Shown here piece after piece: positions 34,718-42,797 of a stretch of 64,000 nt of DNA (position 1 is its first letter; each line of letters opens with the position of its first letter). Origin of the DNA: Oscillospiraceae bacterium (lineage in GTDB: Bacteria; Bacillota; Clostridia; Oscillospirales; Ruminococcaceae); contig JAFTTI010000009.1 of assembly GCA_017466865.1 (NCBI GenBank), forward strand, positions 22,617 through 86,616, read 5' to 3'. The translations under genes were made by a program, and so were the position numbers. The notes below the pieces were generated by a model. The model made no database searches. It was not told the DNA's origin and saw only the letters and a program-made list of their open reading frames with translations.

Positions 34718-35995
34718 TTAGCTGAGATAATCAAAGCGGAAACCGAATATATCAACGGTATCACCATCTTTAATTCCCATTTCTTCAAGTTTATCAATAA
34801 TTCCGCTCGTTCTTAATGTAAGCTGGAAATACTGCAACGATTCATAATCGTCCATATTGAGATTACGCATAATATATTCGAGCCAAGGTGCATCAATATA
34901 ATATACATTATCAGAAAATTCTACTTCAAATCTTCTGTCAGCACCGACCGCCTCTTCAAGTTCCTGCTGTGACATAGGTTCGGGAGTGTACTGTTTTATA
35001 GGAGGCAATTCTTTAAGTTCTGAATAAACAGCAGAAATAAGCTCCTTTGTTCCCATTGTTGTTGCAGCCGAAATTTCAAAAAACTGCAATCCCTGTTCTT
35101 CGATGAAAGCTCTGAATTCCGCTATCTGTTCAGGATCAGCAACATCACATTTATTTGCAGCAACAATCTGTGGTCTGTCCGCAAGTTCTTCGCTGAAATT
35201 GCGAAGCTCCCTATTTATGATTTCAAAATCTTCTTTAGGATCTCTTCCTTCAATGCCTGATACATCTATAACATGAACTATAAGGCGACATCTGTCTACA
35301 TGACGCAAAAATTCGTGTCCAAGGCCTATTCCTTCACTCGCACCTTCGATAAGACCGGGAATATCTGCCATAACAAATGAATTTCCTTCGCTTATCTTAA
35401 CAACTCCGAGAACGGGAGTAAGAGTTGTGAAATGATAATTTGCAATTTTAGGTTTTGCCGCACTCACAACAGATATGAGGCTTGATTTTCCTACATTGGG
35501 GAATCCTACAAGTCCTACATCAGCAAGGAGTTTAAGTTCAAGTTCAACCTCGAACTTTTCGCCTGGAAACCCTGGTTTTGCAAATCGTGGAATCTGTCTT
35601 GTAGGTGTTGCAAATCTTGCGTTACCTTTTCCACCTTTCCCACCTTTTGCAAGAACTTTAGGTTCGTCTGTGGAAATATCCGCCATAATTCTGCCTGTAT
35701 TGGCATCCTTTATTAAAGTTCCTCTTGGAACGCGGACAATAAGATCTTCTGCGTTTCTGCCTGTGCAGTTTCTCGAACTTCCGTTATCACCATTCTTAGC
35801 AATATATTTCTTTTTATATTTAAAATCTATGAGGGTTGAAATATTATCATCGGGTACGAAAACAACATCTCCGCCCTTGCCGCCATCACCGCCGTCAGGT
35901 CCGCCTGATGCTACATATTTTTCACGATGGAAAGAAACAGCACCATCTCCGCCTTTTCCTGCAGAAATAATAATTCTGGCCTTATCTGCAAACAT
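34718..35995 (-). CDS. obgE: GTPase Obg
   Basis: A 425-residue GTPase active in large-subunit ribosome assembly and stress control. The N-terminal Obg fold has the glycine-rich GGDGGKGGDV and GGKGGKGNA loops. The GTPase domain begins near residue 160 with GFPNVGKSSL, then DIPGLIEGAS and NKCD. A C-terminal OCT domain is present, ending in DGDTVDIFGFRFDY. ATG 35995 with GAAGGAGG is the start; the frame runs 12 codons further upstream without a better site. Confidence 0.96.
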   Translation of the reverse strand: MFADKARIIISAGKGGDGAVSFHREKYVASGGPDGGDGGKGGDVVFVPDDNISTLIDFKYKKKYIAKNGDNGSSRNCTGRNAEDLIVRVPRGTLIKDANTGRIMADISTDEPKVLAKGGKGGKGNARFATPTRQIPRFAKPGFPGEKFEVELELKLLADVGLVGFPNVGKSSLISVVSAAKPKIANYHFTTLTPVLGVVKISEGNSFVMADIPGLIEGASEGIGLGHEFLRHVDRCRLIVHVIDVSGIEGRDPKEDFEIINRELRNFSEELADRPQIVAANKCDVADPEQIAEFRAFIEEQGLQFFEISAATTMGTKELISAVYSELKELPPIKQYTPEPMSQQELEEAVGADRRFEVEFSDNVYYIDAPWLEYIMRNLNMDDYESLQYFQLTLRTSGIIDKLEEMGIKDGDTVDIFGFRFDYLS

Positions 35996-36073
35996 TTCAA
36001 CGCCTCCTTCAAAATAAAATAAACAATGCAAAAGGGGTAGAAAATCTACCCCTTAAATTCATAACCGTATGAA

Positions 36074-36328
36074 TTAGTCAGCATATACGCTAACCTTTTT
36101 TCTATCTCTGCCGAGACGTTCAAATTTAACCCTACCGCTTACCATAGCGAAAAGTGTGTCATCTGAACCTATTCCGACATTTTCACCGGGATGAATATGT
36201 GTGCCTCTCTGACGAACGAGAATATTGCCAGCAAGAACATACTGACCGTCAGCTCTCTTTACGCCGAGACGCTTGGATTCAGAGTCACGACCGTTTTTGG
36301 TCGAACCCATACCCTTCTTATGTGCCAT
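36074..36328 (-). CDS. rpmA: 50S ribosomal protein L27
   Basis: An 84-residue L27 with [36 protein letters not shown] and the rest of the family pattern. The start is well defined by GGAGG. Most Bacillota make L27 with an N-terminal extension ending in LQFF that a dedicated protease (Prp) removes; this one begins directly at AHKKG, and the upstream in-frame codons show no such motif. The usual prp gene between L21 and L27 is also missing (61 bases only). Confidence 0.97.
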   Translation of the reverse strand: MAHKKGMGSTKNGRDSESKRLGVKRADGQYVLAGNILVRQRGTHIHPGENVGIGSDDTLFAMVSGRVKFERLGRDRKKVSVYAD

Positions 36329-36389
36329 TGATAAACACCTCCGAAAATGTGATGTACAAAGCGAATCACGCCTTGGTTGTTAATCTTAC

Positions 36390-36701
36390 TTATGCATTGA
36401 TTGATTCGATACGAACCTGTGTGTAGGGCTGTCTGTGACCCTGCTTTCTCTTTTCACCCTTCTTAGGCTTGTAAGTGAAAACAACGACTTTCTTAGCCTT
36501 ACCGTTTTTGAGAGCCTTTGCCTTTACTGTTGCACCTGATACATAGGGCTTACCTACTGTAACAGCGCTGTCGTTGTTAACAAGAACAACTTTGTCAAAG
36601 GTTACATCAGCGTCAGCTTCAACATCAAGCTTTTCAACAAAGATTACATCGCCTTCATTTACCTGATACTGCTTTCCGCCTGTTTCAATAACTGCGTACA
36701 T
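36390..36701 (-). CDS. rplU: 50S ribosomal protein L21
   Basis: A 103-residue ribosomal protein with the opening [19 protein letters not shown] and the C-terminal [18 protein letters not shown]-binding region. It is the first gene of the operon, behind a leader of about 85 bases and a clear promoter. Confidence 0.97.
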   Translation of the reverse strand: MYAVIETGGKQYQVNEGDVIFVEKLDVEADADVTFDKVVLVNNDSAVTVGKPYVSGATVKAKALKNGKAKKVVVFTYKPKKGEKRKQGHRQPYTQVRIESINA

Positions 36702-36786
36702 TTATGTGGCACCTGCCTTTTCTTTAAAACTCGCTATCTGCGGCGGGTATCATAAATACCACTTCAACAGCCTACGATACGCGGCT
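36702..36786 (-). ncRNA. Structured leader upstream of rplU, probable L21-type leader
   Basis: The untranslated leader contains a GGTAT/ATACC hairpin (36746-36760) and GC-rich complementary pieces (GCCGCG, CGCCGC, GCGAG) that stand out in AT-rich surroundings. A conserved L21 leader is known from low-GC Gram-positives; whether this one matches that covariance model was not tested. Confidence 0.5.
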
Positions 36787-36791
36787 TAATC

Positions 36792-36820
36792 ATTTTATCA
36801 TAATATTATTGTGTTGTCAA
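36792..36820 (-). promoter_or_regulatory. Promoter of the rplU operon, inside the end of the C39 peptidase gene
   Basis: Minus strand TTGACA (36820-36815), 17-base spacer, TAAAAT (36797-36792) with TGA before it. The -35 encodes the Leu-Thr near the C-terminus of the upstream peptidase. Confidence 0.8.
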
Positions 36821-37678
36821 TAGTTTTTTTGAATATTTTTCATATTTTTCGTCGTTTATTTTTATAACAATTGACTGTTTTCCAAGTTGTTCCCAGCGTT
36901 CGAGAAAATCCTTTTTGCGATATGCAACAATTTTCATTTTGTTGTTAGGATCGGAAAAATAGAATCTTTCGTTGTCATATCCGCAAAGAATAAGTGAATG
37001 TGAATTTTTCGGCCAACAGAATTCTTCGCCAGTTGTTTCTAAAGTCCATTTGTTAGAGTCTATATATTGCAATGCAACCATATTGGATGATGCCCATACC
37101 TGAATAGGCATTCCCGCTCTGATAAGTGCTTCGAGATCTTCTGCACAAAGATCTTCAAGAATAATCGCTTCGTATTTATATCCTCTGTCATCAAAAAAAT
37201 CATTCAAAGATTTTTCGATCACTGTATTATAACAACCAAATCCCGTTTTTTTAGGGTTACCTACGAAGGTTTCATAAGGATCAGGACCTGTTCTTTGTCT
37301 GCCATTATCAGAATATGTAAAACGATTGCTTCTAGGAAGATAATTATCACAAAGTTCTAATTTATCGACTTTGATTCCTATGTAATTCAGGTACGCTGTT
37401 GCGGAAGTTATTTCGCAGCCGTTCGGAAGTTCGGGATACTGATTCACAACAGGAACATCCAACTGTATCTTTCCAAAACGAGATTTAGGTTTTCTATACC
37501 CTTCTGACAGTAAAATTATTTCCTCATCAGAAAGTTGTCTTACAGCAGTAAGTTCATCATCTCCGTACTCCCGTGTTGATGACATAAGACTATCGGCATA
37601 AGCACTCGAAATTATCATCGAAAGTAAACTTACAACAAAAGCAAACTCAATCGATATAATCACAAATGTATTTCGCAC
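36806..37678 (-). CDS. Secreted C39-like cysteine peptidase
   Basis: A 290-residue protein of the C39 peptidase-like fold. The putative catalytic Cys86 is in LPNGCEITSA and His about 226 in NSHSLILCGYD; a DPNNK Asp/Asn segment follows. I choose GTG 37678 because an AGGAGG lies just upstream. From there the N-terminus is a clean signal peptide, with a hydrophobic core at about residues 5-24 and an AYA-D cleavage site near residue 28. An in-frame ATG at 37705 lies upstream of that AGGAGG and would spoil the signal peptide. The secreted peptidase may act on cell wall or peptides; the substrate is unknown. It diverges from the ABC operon. Confidence 0.82.
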   Translation of the reverse strand: MRNTFVIISIEFAFVVSLLSMIISSAYADSLMSSTREYGDDELTAVRQLSDEEIILLSEGYRKPKSRFGKIQLDVPVVNQYPELPNGCEITSATAYLNYIGIKVDKLELCDNYLPRSNRFTYSDNGRQRTGPDPYETFVGNPKKTGFGCYNTVIEKSLNDFFDDRGYKYEAIILEDLCAEDLEALIRAGMPIQVWASSNMVALQYIDSNKWTLETTGEEFCWPKNSHSLILCGYDNERFYFSDPNNKMKIVAYRKKDFLERWEQLGKQSIVIKINDEKYEKYSKKLLTTQ

Positions 37679-37720
37679 ATCAACACCTCCTACCTGTTCG
37701 GACATCTCTGAACTCTAATT

Positions 37721-37750
37721 ATTATATCACAATTTGGCTATATATATCAA
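37721..37750 (-). promoter_or_regulatory. Promoter of the C39 peptidase gene
   Basis: Minus strand TTGATA (37750-37745), 18-base spacer, TATAAT (37726-37721) with a TGTGA extension. Confidence 0.7.
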
Positions 37751-37767
37751 GTAGGGTATACTTTTTC

Positions 37768-37796
37768 TTGACATTAACGCTTTAATATGATATATT
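37768..37796 (+). promoter_or_regulatory. Promoter of the ABC exporter operon
   Basis: TTGACA (37768-37773), 17-base spacer, TATATT (37791-37796), preceded by TGA. It is back to back with the peptidase promoter, only 17 bases apart. Confidence 0.78.
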
Positions 37797-37832
37797 AAAT
37801 TTGTATTTTTTTGTAAAAAGGAGTGATGTTCT

Positions 37833-38489
37833 TTGATAAAACTTGATAAAATATCATTCTCTTATGGAAAAACAAAAATACTTAATAACATCTCATTAAC
37901 AGCAGAAACAGGAAAATGTATTGTAATAGCAGGTCCTAACGGTTCAGGCAAATCGACATTACTGTCCATTATTGCCGGTGCAAGAAAAGCATCTGACGGA
38001 AAAGTGGAAATCAGCGACAAAATTGGCTATGTTCCTCAAGGCATTGCTTTATTTGAAGATTTATCTGTAAAAGAAAATGTAAAGTTTTTTGCGGCAGTAA
38101 ATAAAATAAAGGTATCCGATTTGAATAAACTCCCTTTTAACCTTACACCGATTGCAAATAAAAAAGTATCAAAACTTTCAACAGGTATGAAAAAAAGAGT
38201 ATCTATAGTTTGTGCTCTGGTATCAGACCCTTATGTGATTATTCTCGATGAACCTTGTGCGGCACTCGATATAATTTATCGTGACGAACTTTTGGAATTG
38301 ATAAACGAACTCAAAAACAACGGAAAAACAATAATTTATGTAGGTCATGATTTTAACGAAATTTCACGCATATATGACACTTTATTATTGATAAAAAACG
38401 GCAATGCCGTATTTTATAAAACCAAAGATGAGCTTCCTTCTTCTTCTGATGAACTTGAAGAATATGTAAGAAAAGCTCTGATATCTTAG
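37833..38489 (+). CDS. ABC transporter ATP-binding protein
   Basis: A 218-residue nucleotide-binding domain. Walker A is GPNGSGKST near residue 35, the Q-loop is near 73 (YVPQG), the signature is LSTGMKKR near 115, Walker B is VIILDEPCAALD near 137, and the switch His is in VGHD. The start is a TTG with GGAGTG seven bases upstream; the ATG at 37825 is out of frame and closes quickly. It powers the two permeases encoded downstream (40333 and 41532), forming an ABC-2 type exporter of unknown substrate. Confidence 0.92.
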   Translation: MIKLDKISFSYGKTKILNNISLTAETGKCIVIAGPNGSGKSTLLSIIAGARKASDGKVEISDKIGYVPQGIALFEDLSVKENVKFFAAVNKIKVSDLNKLPFNLTPIANKKVSKLSTGMKKRVSIVCALVSDPYVIILDEPCAALDIIYRDELLELINELKNNGKTIIYVGHDFNEISRIYDTLLLIKNGNAVFYKTKDELPSSSDELEEYVRKALIS

Positions 38490-38501
38490 GAGGATGGAAA
38501 A

Positions 38502-40313
38502 ATGGAAGAAATGACAAATCTTACCCCTAACGAAGAAACTCCTGATACAGTTGAAGAAAATGCTGTTACAGAAGAAGTTTCTTCAGTTGAGGAAACATCA
38601 GTAGCAAAAGAAACTCCTGTTGCAGAAGAAACTCCTGTTATTGAAGAACCTGTAACAGAAGTTCCTGTAACAGAAGTTCCTGTTACAGAAACAGTAACTC
38701 CCGAAGTTGTATACGCTGCAACTCCTGAAGTTGCAGAAACACCCAAGAAGAAAAACCTTGTTCCTCTTTTCGTAGGACTTGGTATTGCGATTCTTGTAAT
38801 TGTCGCAGCCATTGTTATTGCAGTAAACAGAAACTATCTTTATGCTAAGATAGCTCCTGAAGCATACTCAATAAAGGCTGCCGAAAAAACTCTTTCTACT
38901 TTCGAAGACAGACTCGACAAAACACCCTTCGGAGTCGTATCAGATTTAAACGATGCGCTTATAAACGGTTCTGTTGGTGTAGGTGCTGAATTATCTACAG
39001 ATGTTGACGGAGTAGAAGAATCTATCAATGTAGATTTTGAAGCAGCAAGAAATATTGAATCAAATGAAAACAAACTTTATCTTTCACTTGATTATATGGG
39101 TATTTCTGCTGATATAACTGCTTTTGCAAATGATAGCAGACTTATATTCTTCTCATCACTTTTTGATGACGAATATGGTATGAACTATGATAATCTTGCC
39201 TCAAGATTAAACGATAAGTTTGATTTAGGTATGTCTGATGAAGAAATTCAGATTTATCAGGATGAACTTGATGCCGCAAAAGCACAGTCAGACTTCAACA
39301 TCATGGATTATGAAAAGAGTTTCCTTTCACTCCGTGATAAATTCCTTGAAACAATGAAGCCTGAAGTTCTGTATGAAAAGACAAATCTTCAGGGCGAAGA
39401 AGTAAAATGCATTGCTGTTAAATATACAGTTGAAAAGGAAGACGCTGTAGGACTTCTTAATGAATATCTCGAAATCATCAAGAATGATGAAGCAATAAAG
39501 GAAGCGATTAACCTTTATCCCAACGAATTTGGTTATTCTTCTTACGATGATGAAGAAGAATACACAAGTGCTTATGAAGGTTACCTCGCTGAACTCGAGA
39601 AAATGGTTGCTGATTTCGAAAAAGAATACAACGGAACTGTTCACATTGACCTTTATTCAAACACAAGTGGTAGTCTTGTAAAAGTTCTCGTTTACGGTGA
39701 TGTTTCTATTTACGATGAATACTTTGAAGAAACTAAAACAGGATACTATTATACTGTTCTCGACCTCGGCAAAAAGCCTGAAAAGTCAGATCGTGCAACA
39801 TTTGTTGTACACGCAAACGAAACAGGCACACCTGAAAACGAACCAGCTGTACTCACATTAGGCTATATCGAAAACGAAAATTCAGATTCAAAATATTCAT
39901 CAGAAATTATGATGTCTGTTCTTGAAGAATCGTATTACGATGACGAAGAAACATATTTTGAAACAATTAACTTTGTTACTGATTATGATAAATCAACTGA
40001 AGAAATAACCTGCAAAGCGTCTTATGAATCTGAACTTAATGAAGAATATGGTTATGAACCCGAAGATTTTTCTTTCAAAGGTAAGCTTAACAGAAACGCT
40101 GATGGTTCAAAGCTTGAATTCAACGATATTATCGTTGATGAATACAGCGATGTAAGACTTGATCTCGATATAAATATTTCTAAAAAAGCAGATGTTGTTG
40201 CTCCGGAAGATTATAAGGAACTTGATGATTGGACAGAGGAAGACATAGAAAATATGACTTCAGGACTTGAAAACTTTATTATGAAACTTGTTTACGGAAA
40301 TCAGGATTTTTAA
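38502..40313 (+). CDS. Large membrane-anchored protein of unknown function, ABC-operon partner
   Basis: A 603-residue protein that I do not recognise with confidence. Residues 1-83 are cytoplasmic, acidic and repetitive (VEETSVAKETPVAEETP, then three VPVTE units). One membrane helix lies at about 86-108, after KKKN. The remaining roughly 490 residues are predicted outside and are rich in Asp, Glu, Tyr and Ser, with no catalytic motif that I can name. It lies between the ABC ATPase and its permeases in one transcript (gaps of 12 and 19 bases), so an extracytoplasmic substrate-handling or adaptor role is plausible. That is inference. Confidence 0.7.
   Translation: MEEMTNLTPNEETPDTVEENAVTEEVSSVEETSVAKETPVAEETPVIEEPVTEVPVTEVPVTETVTPEVVYAATPEVAETPKKKNLVPLFVGLGIAILVIVAAIVIAVNRNYLYAKIAPEAYSIKAAEKTLSTFEDRLDKTPFGVVSDLNDALINGSVGVGAELSTDVDGVEESINVDFEAARNIESNENKLYLSLDYMGISADITAFANDSRLIFFSSLFDDEYGMNYDNLASRLNDKFDLGMSDEEIQIYQDELDAAKAQSDFNIMDYEKSFLSLRDKFLETMKPEVLYEKTNLQGEEVKCIAVKYTVEKEDAVGLLNEYLEIIKNDEAIKEAINLYPNEFGYSSYDDEEEYTSAYEGYLAELEKMVADFEKEYNGTVHIDLYSNTSGSLVKVLVYGDVSIYDEYFEETKTGYYYTVLDLGKKPEKSDRATFVVHANETGTPENEPAVLTLGYIENENSDSKYSSEIMMSVLEESYYDDEETYFETINFVTDYDKSTEEITCKASYESELNEEYGYEPEDFSFKGKLNRNADGSKLEFNDIIVDEYSDVRLDLDINISKKADVVAPEDYKELDDWTEEDIENMTSGLENFIMKLVYGNQDF
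38649..38693 (+). repeat. 15-base tandem repeat, three copies
   Basis: CCTGTAACAGAAGTT occurs twice in direct tandem, followed by a diverged third copy (CCTGTTACAGAAACA). It encodes PVTEV-type repeats in the cytoplasmic tail and could expand or contract in frame by slippage. Confidence 0.85.
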
Positions 40314-40332
40314 TTAATAAGGAGCGTTTAAA

Positions 40333-41535
40333 TTGAATATAATTGCTTTGCTCAGAAAAAACGGATTGTTGTTTTTGAAAAGCTCAGTAATTTCTGTTAT
40401 CGTTTCTATCGTATTTGCGGCAGGCTGTTTGCTTGCCGCAAATACTTTATCGGACAGAAATGCAAGAGAATATACAAAACTAAAAATCGCCGTTGTCAAC
40501 AACGACACGAGCGATAGTTCGGCGTTGGCTGTAAAAATTCTTACAAATTCTGTCAAATCTCTCAATGCAGTTCTTTCGATGTCTGTTATGGATGAAAACA
40601 AAGCCTTCAATGAAATCGAAAACGGCAATATCAACGGAATTCTCGTAATTCCCGATGGCGCAATTGAGGGTTATCTTTATGGAAATGATATTCCTATGAC
40701 ATTCTACATATCAGACTCTTCTCCTTATGAACACATTATACTTAAACAAATCGGTGAAACAGGAAGAAAAATGCTTTCTTCCGGCCGTTCAGGGACATAT
40801 ACCGTTCAGAGAATAATGTACGAAAAGGGAAATATAGATAAATACAACGAGATTTCAGATAGAATAAACACCACTTTACTCTCAAAAACTCTTGGTGCAT
40901 ACAGTGATATGACAATATGGAAAAATATCAATTTAGGCGGTGCTGTAGTTCCTCTTGTTCCTCATCATATTCTCTGCTTTTTTGCGTTTTTTATGTTATG
41001 TTCAGTTTCATTGTGGGGTAAATTTATTCTGAATGATTCTTCCCCCTCTATACTTCAAAGAATGTTCTGTTCTAAAATAAATCCATTCGAAATTGTTATA
41101 TCAAAAGCAATATATGTTTTTTTATTCAACGTTATTGTTACTGTCCTCTTCTTTTTATCAAGCAAACTTTTATCGCATACAGATATACGCTTTAATTTAT
41201 TGTGTATTGCAGTTACATCATTATTTTTAAGCACACTCTCTGTATGTATGTTTGTTATAATAGGCAAAAATTCTTCGTTTATAATTTCTGCCGTTTCGAT
41301 TCTCGGAATTATACTTGGTGGCGGAATCATCCCTGTTTCACTCATTCCATCATCACTTGCAAACATTGGCGAATTTTTCCCAAACAGGCTTATTTATATG
41401 GTTTTATCAACTATTTATACAAACGAACATAACGTTTCCTATATTGCTATAATGTCAGTTCTTTCTATTGTTTTTGTAATTTTATCTGCATTATATCTAA
41501 AAAGAAAATCTCTTTTCGAGGAGGATGAAATATGA
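40333..41535 (+). CDS. ABC-2 type permease, first of a pair
   Basis: A 400-residue membrane protein of ABC-2 exporter architecture: one N-terminal helix at about 17-37 (SSVISVIVSIVFAAGCLLA), an outside domain of about 170 residues, then a cluster of about six helices from about 210 to 395. The start codon is TTG with AAGGAG at good spacing. Its end overlaps the next gene by four bases (ATGA), a sign of coupled synthesis. The substrate is unknown. Confidence 0.85.
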   Translation: MNIIALLRKNGLLFLKSSVISVIVSIVFAAGCLLAANTLSDRNAREYTKLKIAVVNNDTSDSSALAVKILTNSVKSLNAVLSMSVMDENKAFNEIENGNINGILVIPDGAIEGYLYGNDIPMTFYISDSSPYEHIILKQIGETGRKMLSSGRSGTYTVQRIMYEKGNIDKYNEISDRINTTLLSKTLGAYSDMTIWKNINLGGAVVPLVPHHILCFFAFFMLCSVSLWGKFILNDSSPSILQRMFCSKINPFEIVISKAIYVFLFNVIVTVLFFLSSKLLSHTDIRFNLLCIAVTSLFLSTLSVCMFVIIGKNSSFIISAVSILGIILGGGIIPVSLIPSSLANIGEFFPNRLIYMVLSTIYTNEHNVSYIAIMSVLSIVFVILSALYLKRKSLFEEDEI

Positions 41536-42656
41536 CAACATTTTTTCTTTCCTTAAAAAGACTTGTGTTTTCGAAAGGTTTTATATTATCGCTTCTTATT
41601 CTTCCGATGATTCTTATAATAACATCTGTAGGATTCAAGAACTCCGAAAACAAAACCATTGCAAAAGCAGGTATATTCTTTGAAACATCTGATGATATTA
41701 TATATTTCGAAAAACTTATCGAAAATGATAATTTTATTATAGTTAATTCTTATGAAGAACTTGAAAAATCTGTTGCAAACGGAAAACTTGATTGCGGGTT
41801 TAAAATAAGTAAAGATTTCGGTGAATTACTTGAAAAAGTAAAACTCGATGAGTCAATAGAAGTAATCACGACTGAACGAAGCGAAATGGCACCTTTTTTT
41901 ACCCAGGAAATAACTGCATACACTGCGGATGTTTCTGTTCCTTATATAAGTGCCAAAATGCTTGATACAAGTGGTGAAACAAATCTTTCTTATGACGAAA
42001 TTTTGAAAGATGTAAAAATCAAATACGAAAAATCTATTTCAGAAGAAAGTGTTATATTTGAATTCAAGGAAATATCGGGAAAATCTGTTGAAAGTGAAGG
42101 TTCTTTATACACTCCCGTCATCAAAGGACTTATCGCTATAATCTTATTTGTTTTTTCACTTGTATCTGTTGAACAGATCTCAGATAAAACTGTAATATCA
42201 GTTTCAGAAAGAATAAATAATAAAAATTCTGAATTACATATATACATTCCTTTCGGAATATCGTTTACATTATGTATTCTGATTTCATCAGGAATAGGAA
42301 TTTTTATTTCCGATATGATAATGCCTATGAATATAAATATAGCAGAACTTATACTACACATATTTGTATATTCAATTCTGCTTTTAGGAATATCATTTCT
42401 GATTTCATCGTTTGTTCGTAATATTTCGATAATCAACGCATTGATTGCCCCTATCTTAACTGTTTCGGCAATAATATGCCCTATTTTTACAGATATAAGA
42501 GATACTAATGTATTCTTTCAGGGACTTTTCTTTATATGTCCACCGTGTTATCTATTCGGATACGAAGAAAATATAATTCTTTTTTCGATAATTTCTATTT
42601 TTGTTTTTGTTATAGGTTGTTTTTCTATATTTATAAGTAGAAAGAAAGCATCTTAA
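41532..42656 (+). CDS. ABC-2 type permease, second of a pair
   Basis: A 374-residue paralogue in architecture of the preceding permease: an N-terminal helix at about 14-32 (GFILSLLILPMILIITS), a 150-residue outside domain, then about six helices to the C-terminus. With the partner it probably forms a heterodimeric exporter channel energised by the ATPase at 37833. GAGG lies upstream within the partner gene. No terminator is evident after it. Confidence 0.85.
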   Translation: MTTFFLSLKRLVFSKGFILSLLILPMILIITSVGFKNSENKTIAKAGIFFETSDDIIYFEKLIENDNFIIVNSYEELEKSVANGKLDCGFKISKDFGELLEKVKLDESIEVITTERSEMAPFFTQEITAYTADVSVPYISAKMLDTSGETNLSYDEILKDVKIKYEKSISEESVIFEFKEISGKSVESEGSLYTPVIKGLIAIILFVFSLVSVEQISDKTVISVSERINNKNSELHIYIPFGISFTLCILISSGIGIFISDMIMPMNINIAELILHIFVYSILLLGISFLISSFVRNISIINALIAPILTVSAIICPIFTDIRDTNVFFQGLFFICPPCYLFGYEENIILFSIISIFVFVIGCFSIFISRKKAS

Positions 42657-42704
42657 TAGCCATATATTTGTTTATAATTTTATTAGCTTTTACATTTTTT
42701 GATA

Positions 42705-42733
42705 TTGACATTTATTTGTCAGTGTGTTATACT
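42705..42733 (+). promoter_or_regulatory. Promoter of the sodium:solute symporter gene
   Basis: TTGACA (42705-42710), 17-base spacer, TATACT (42728-42733) with a TGTGT extension; a near-consensus promoter. Confidence 0.82.
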
Positions 42734-42780
42734 TTAACAAGTTAAAGTTTGATATTCAAAAAACTTTAAAGCATTAAAGT
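42731..42780 (+). promoter_or_regulatory. Two identical palindromes, putative operators
   Basis: ACTTTAA-N4-TTAAAGT occurs at 42731-42748 and again at 42763-42780. The centres are 32 bases apart, close to three helical turns. The first overlaps the -10 and start point, and the second lies just before the ribosome-binding site. The arrangement suggests cooperative binding of a repressor controlling the symporter. No regulator gene is adjacent. Confidence 0.6.
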
Positions 42781-42797
42781 GTAAAGGGGAACCAATT

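Noticed and set aside
35475-36017. 180-codon open frame on the plus strand
   Set aside because: It is antisense to obgE. Its Pro/Ser-rich translation mirrors the glycine-rich Obg N-terminus, and no ribosome site is seen.
41990-42436. 148-codon open frame on the minus strand
   Set aside because: It is antisense to the second ABC permease, with an Ile-rich translation from complementary helix codons.
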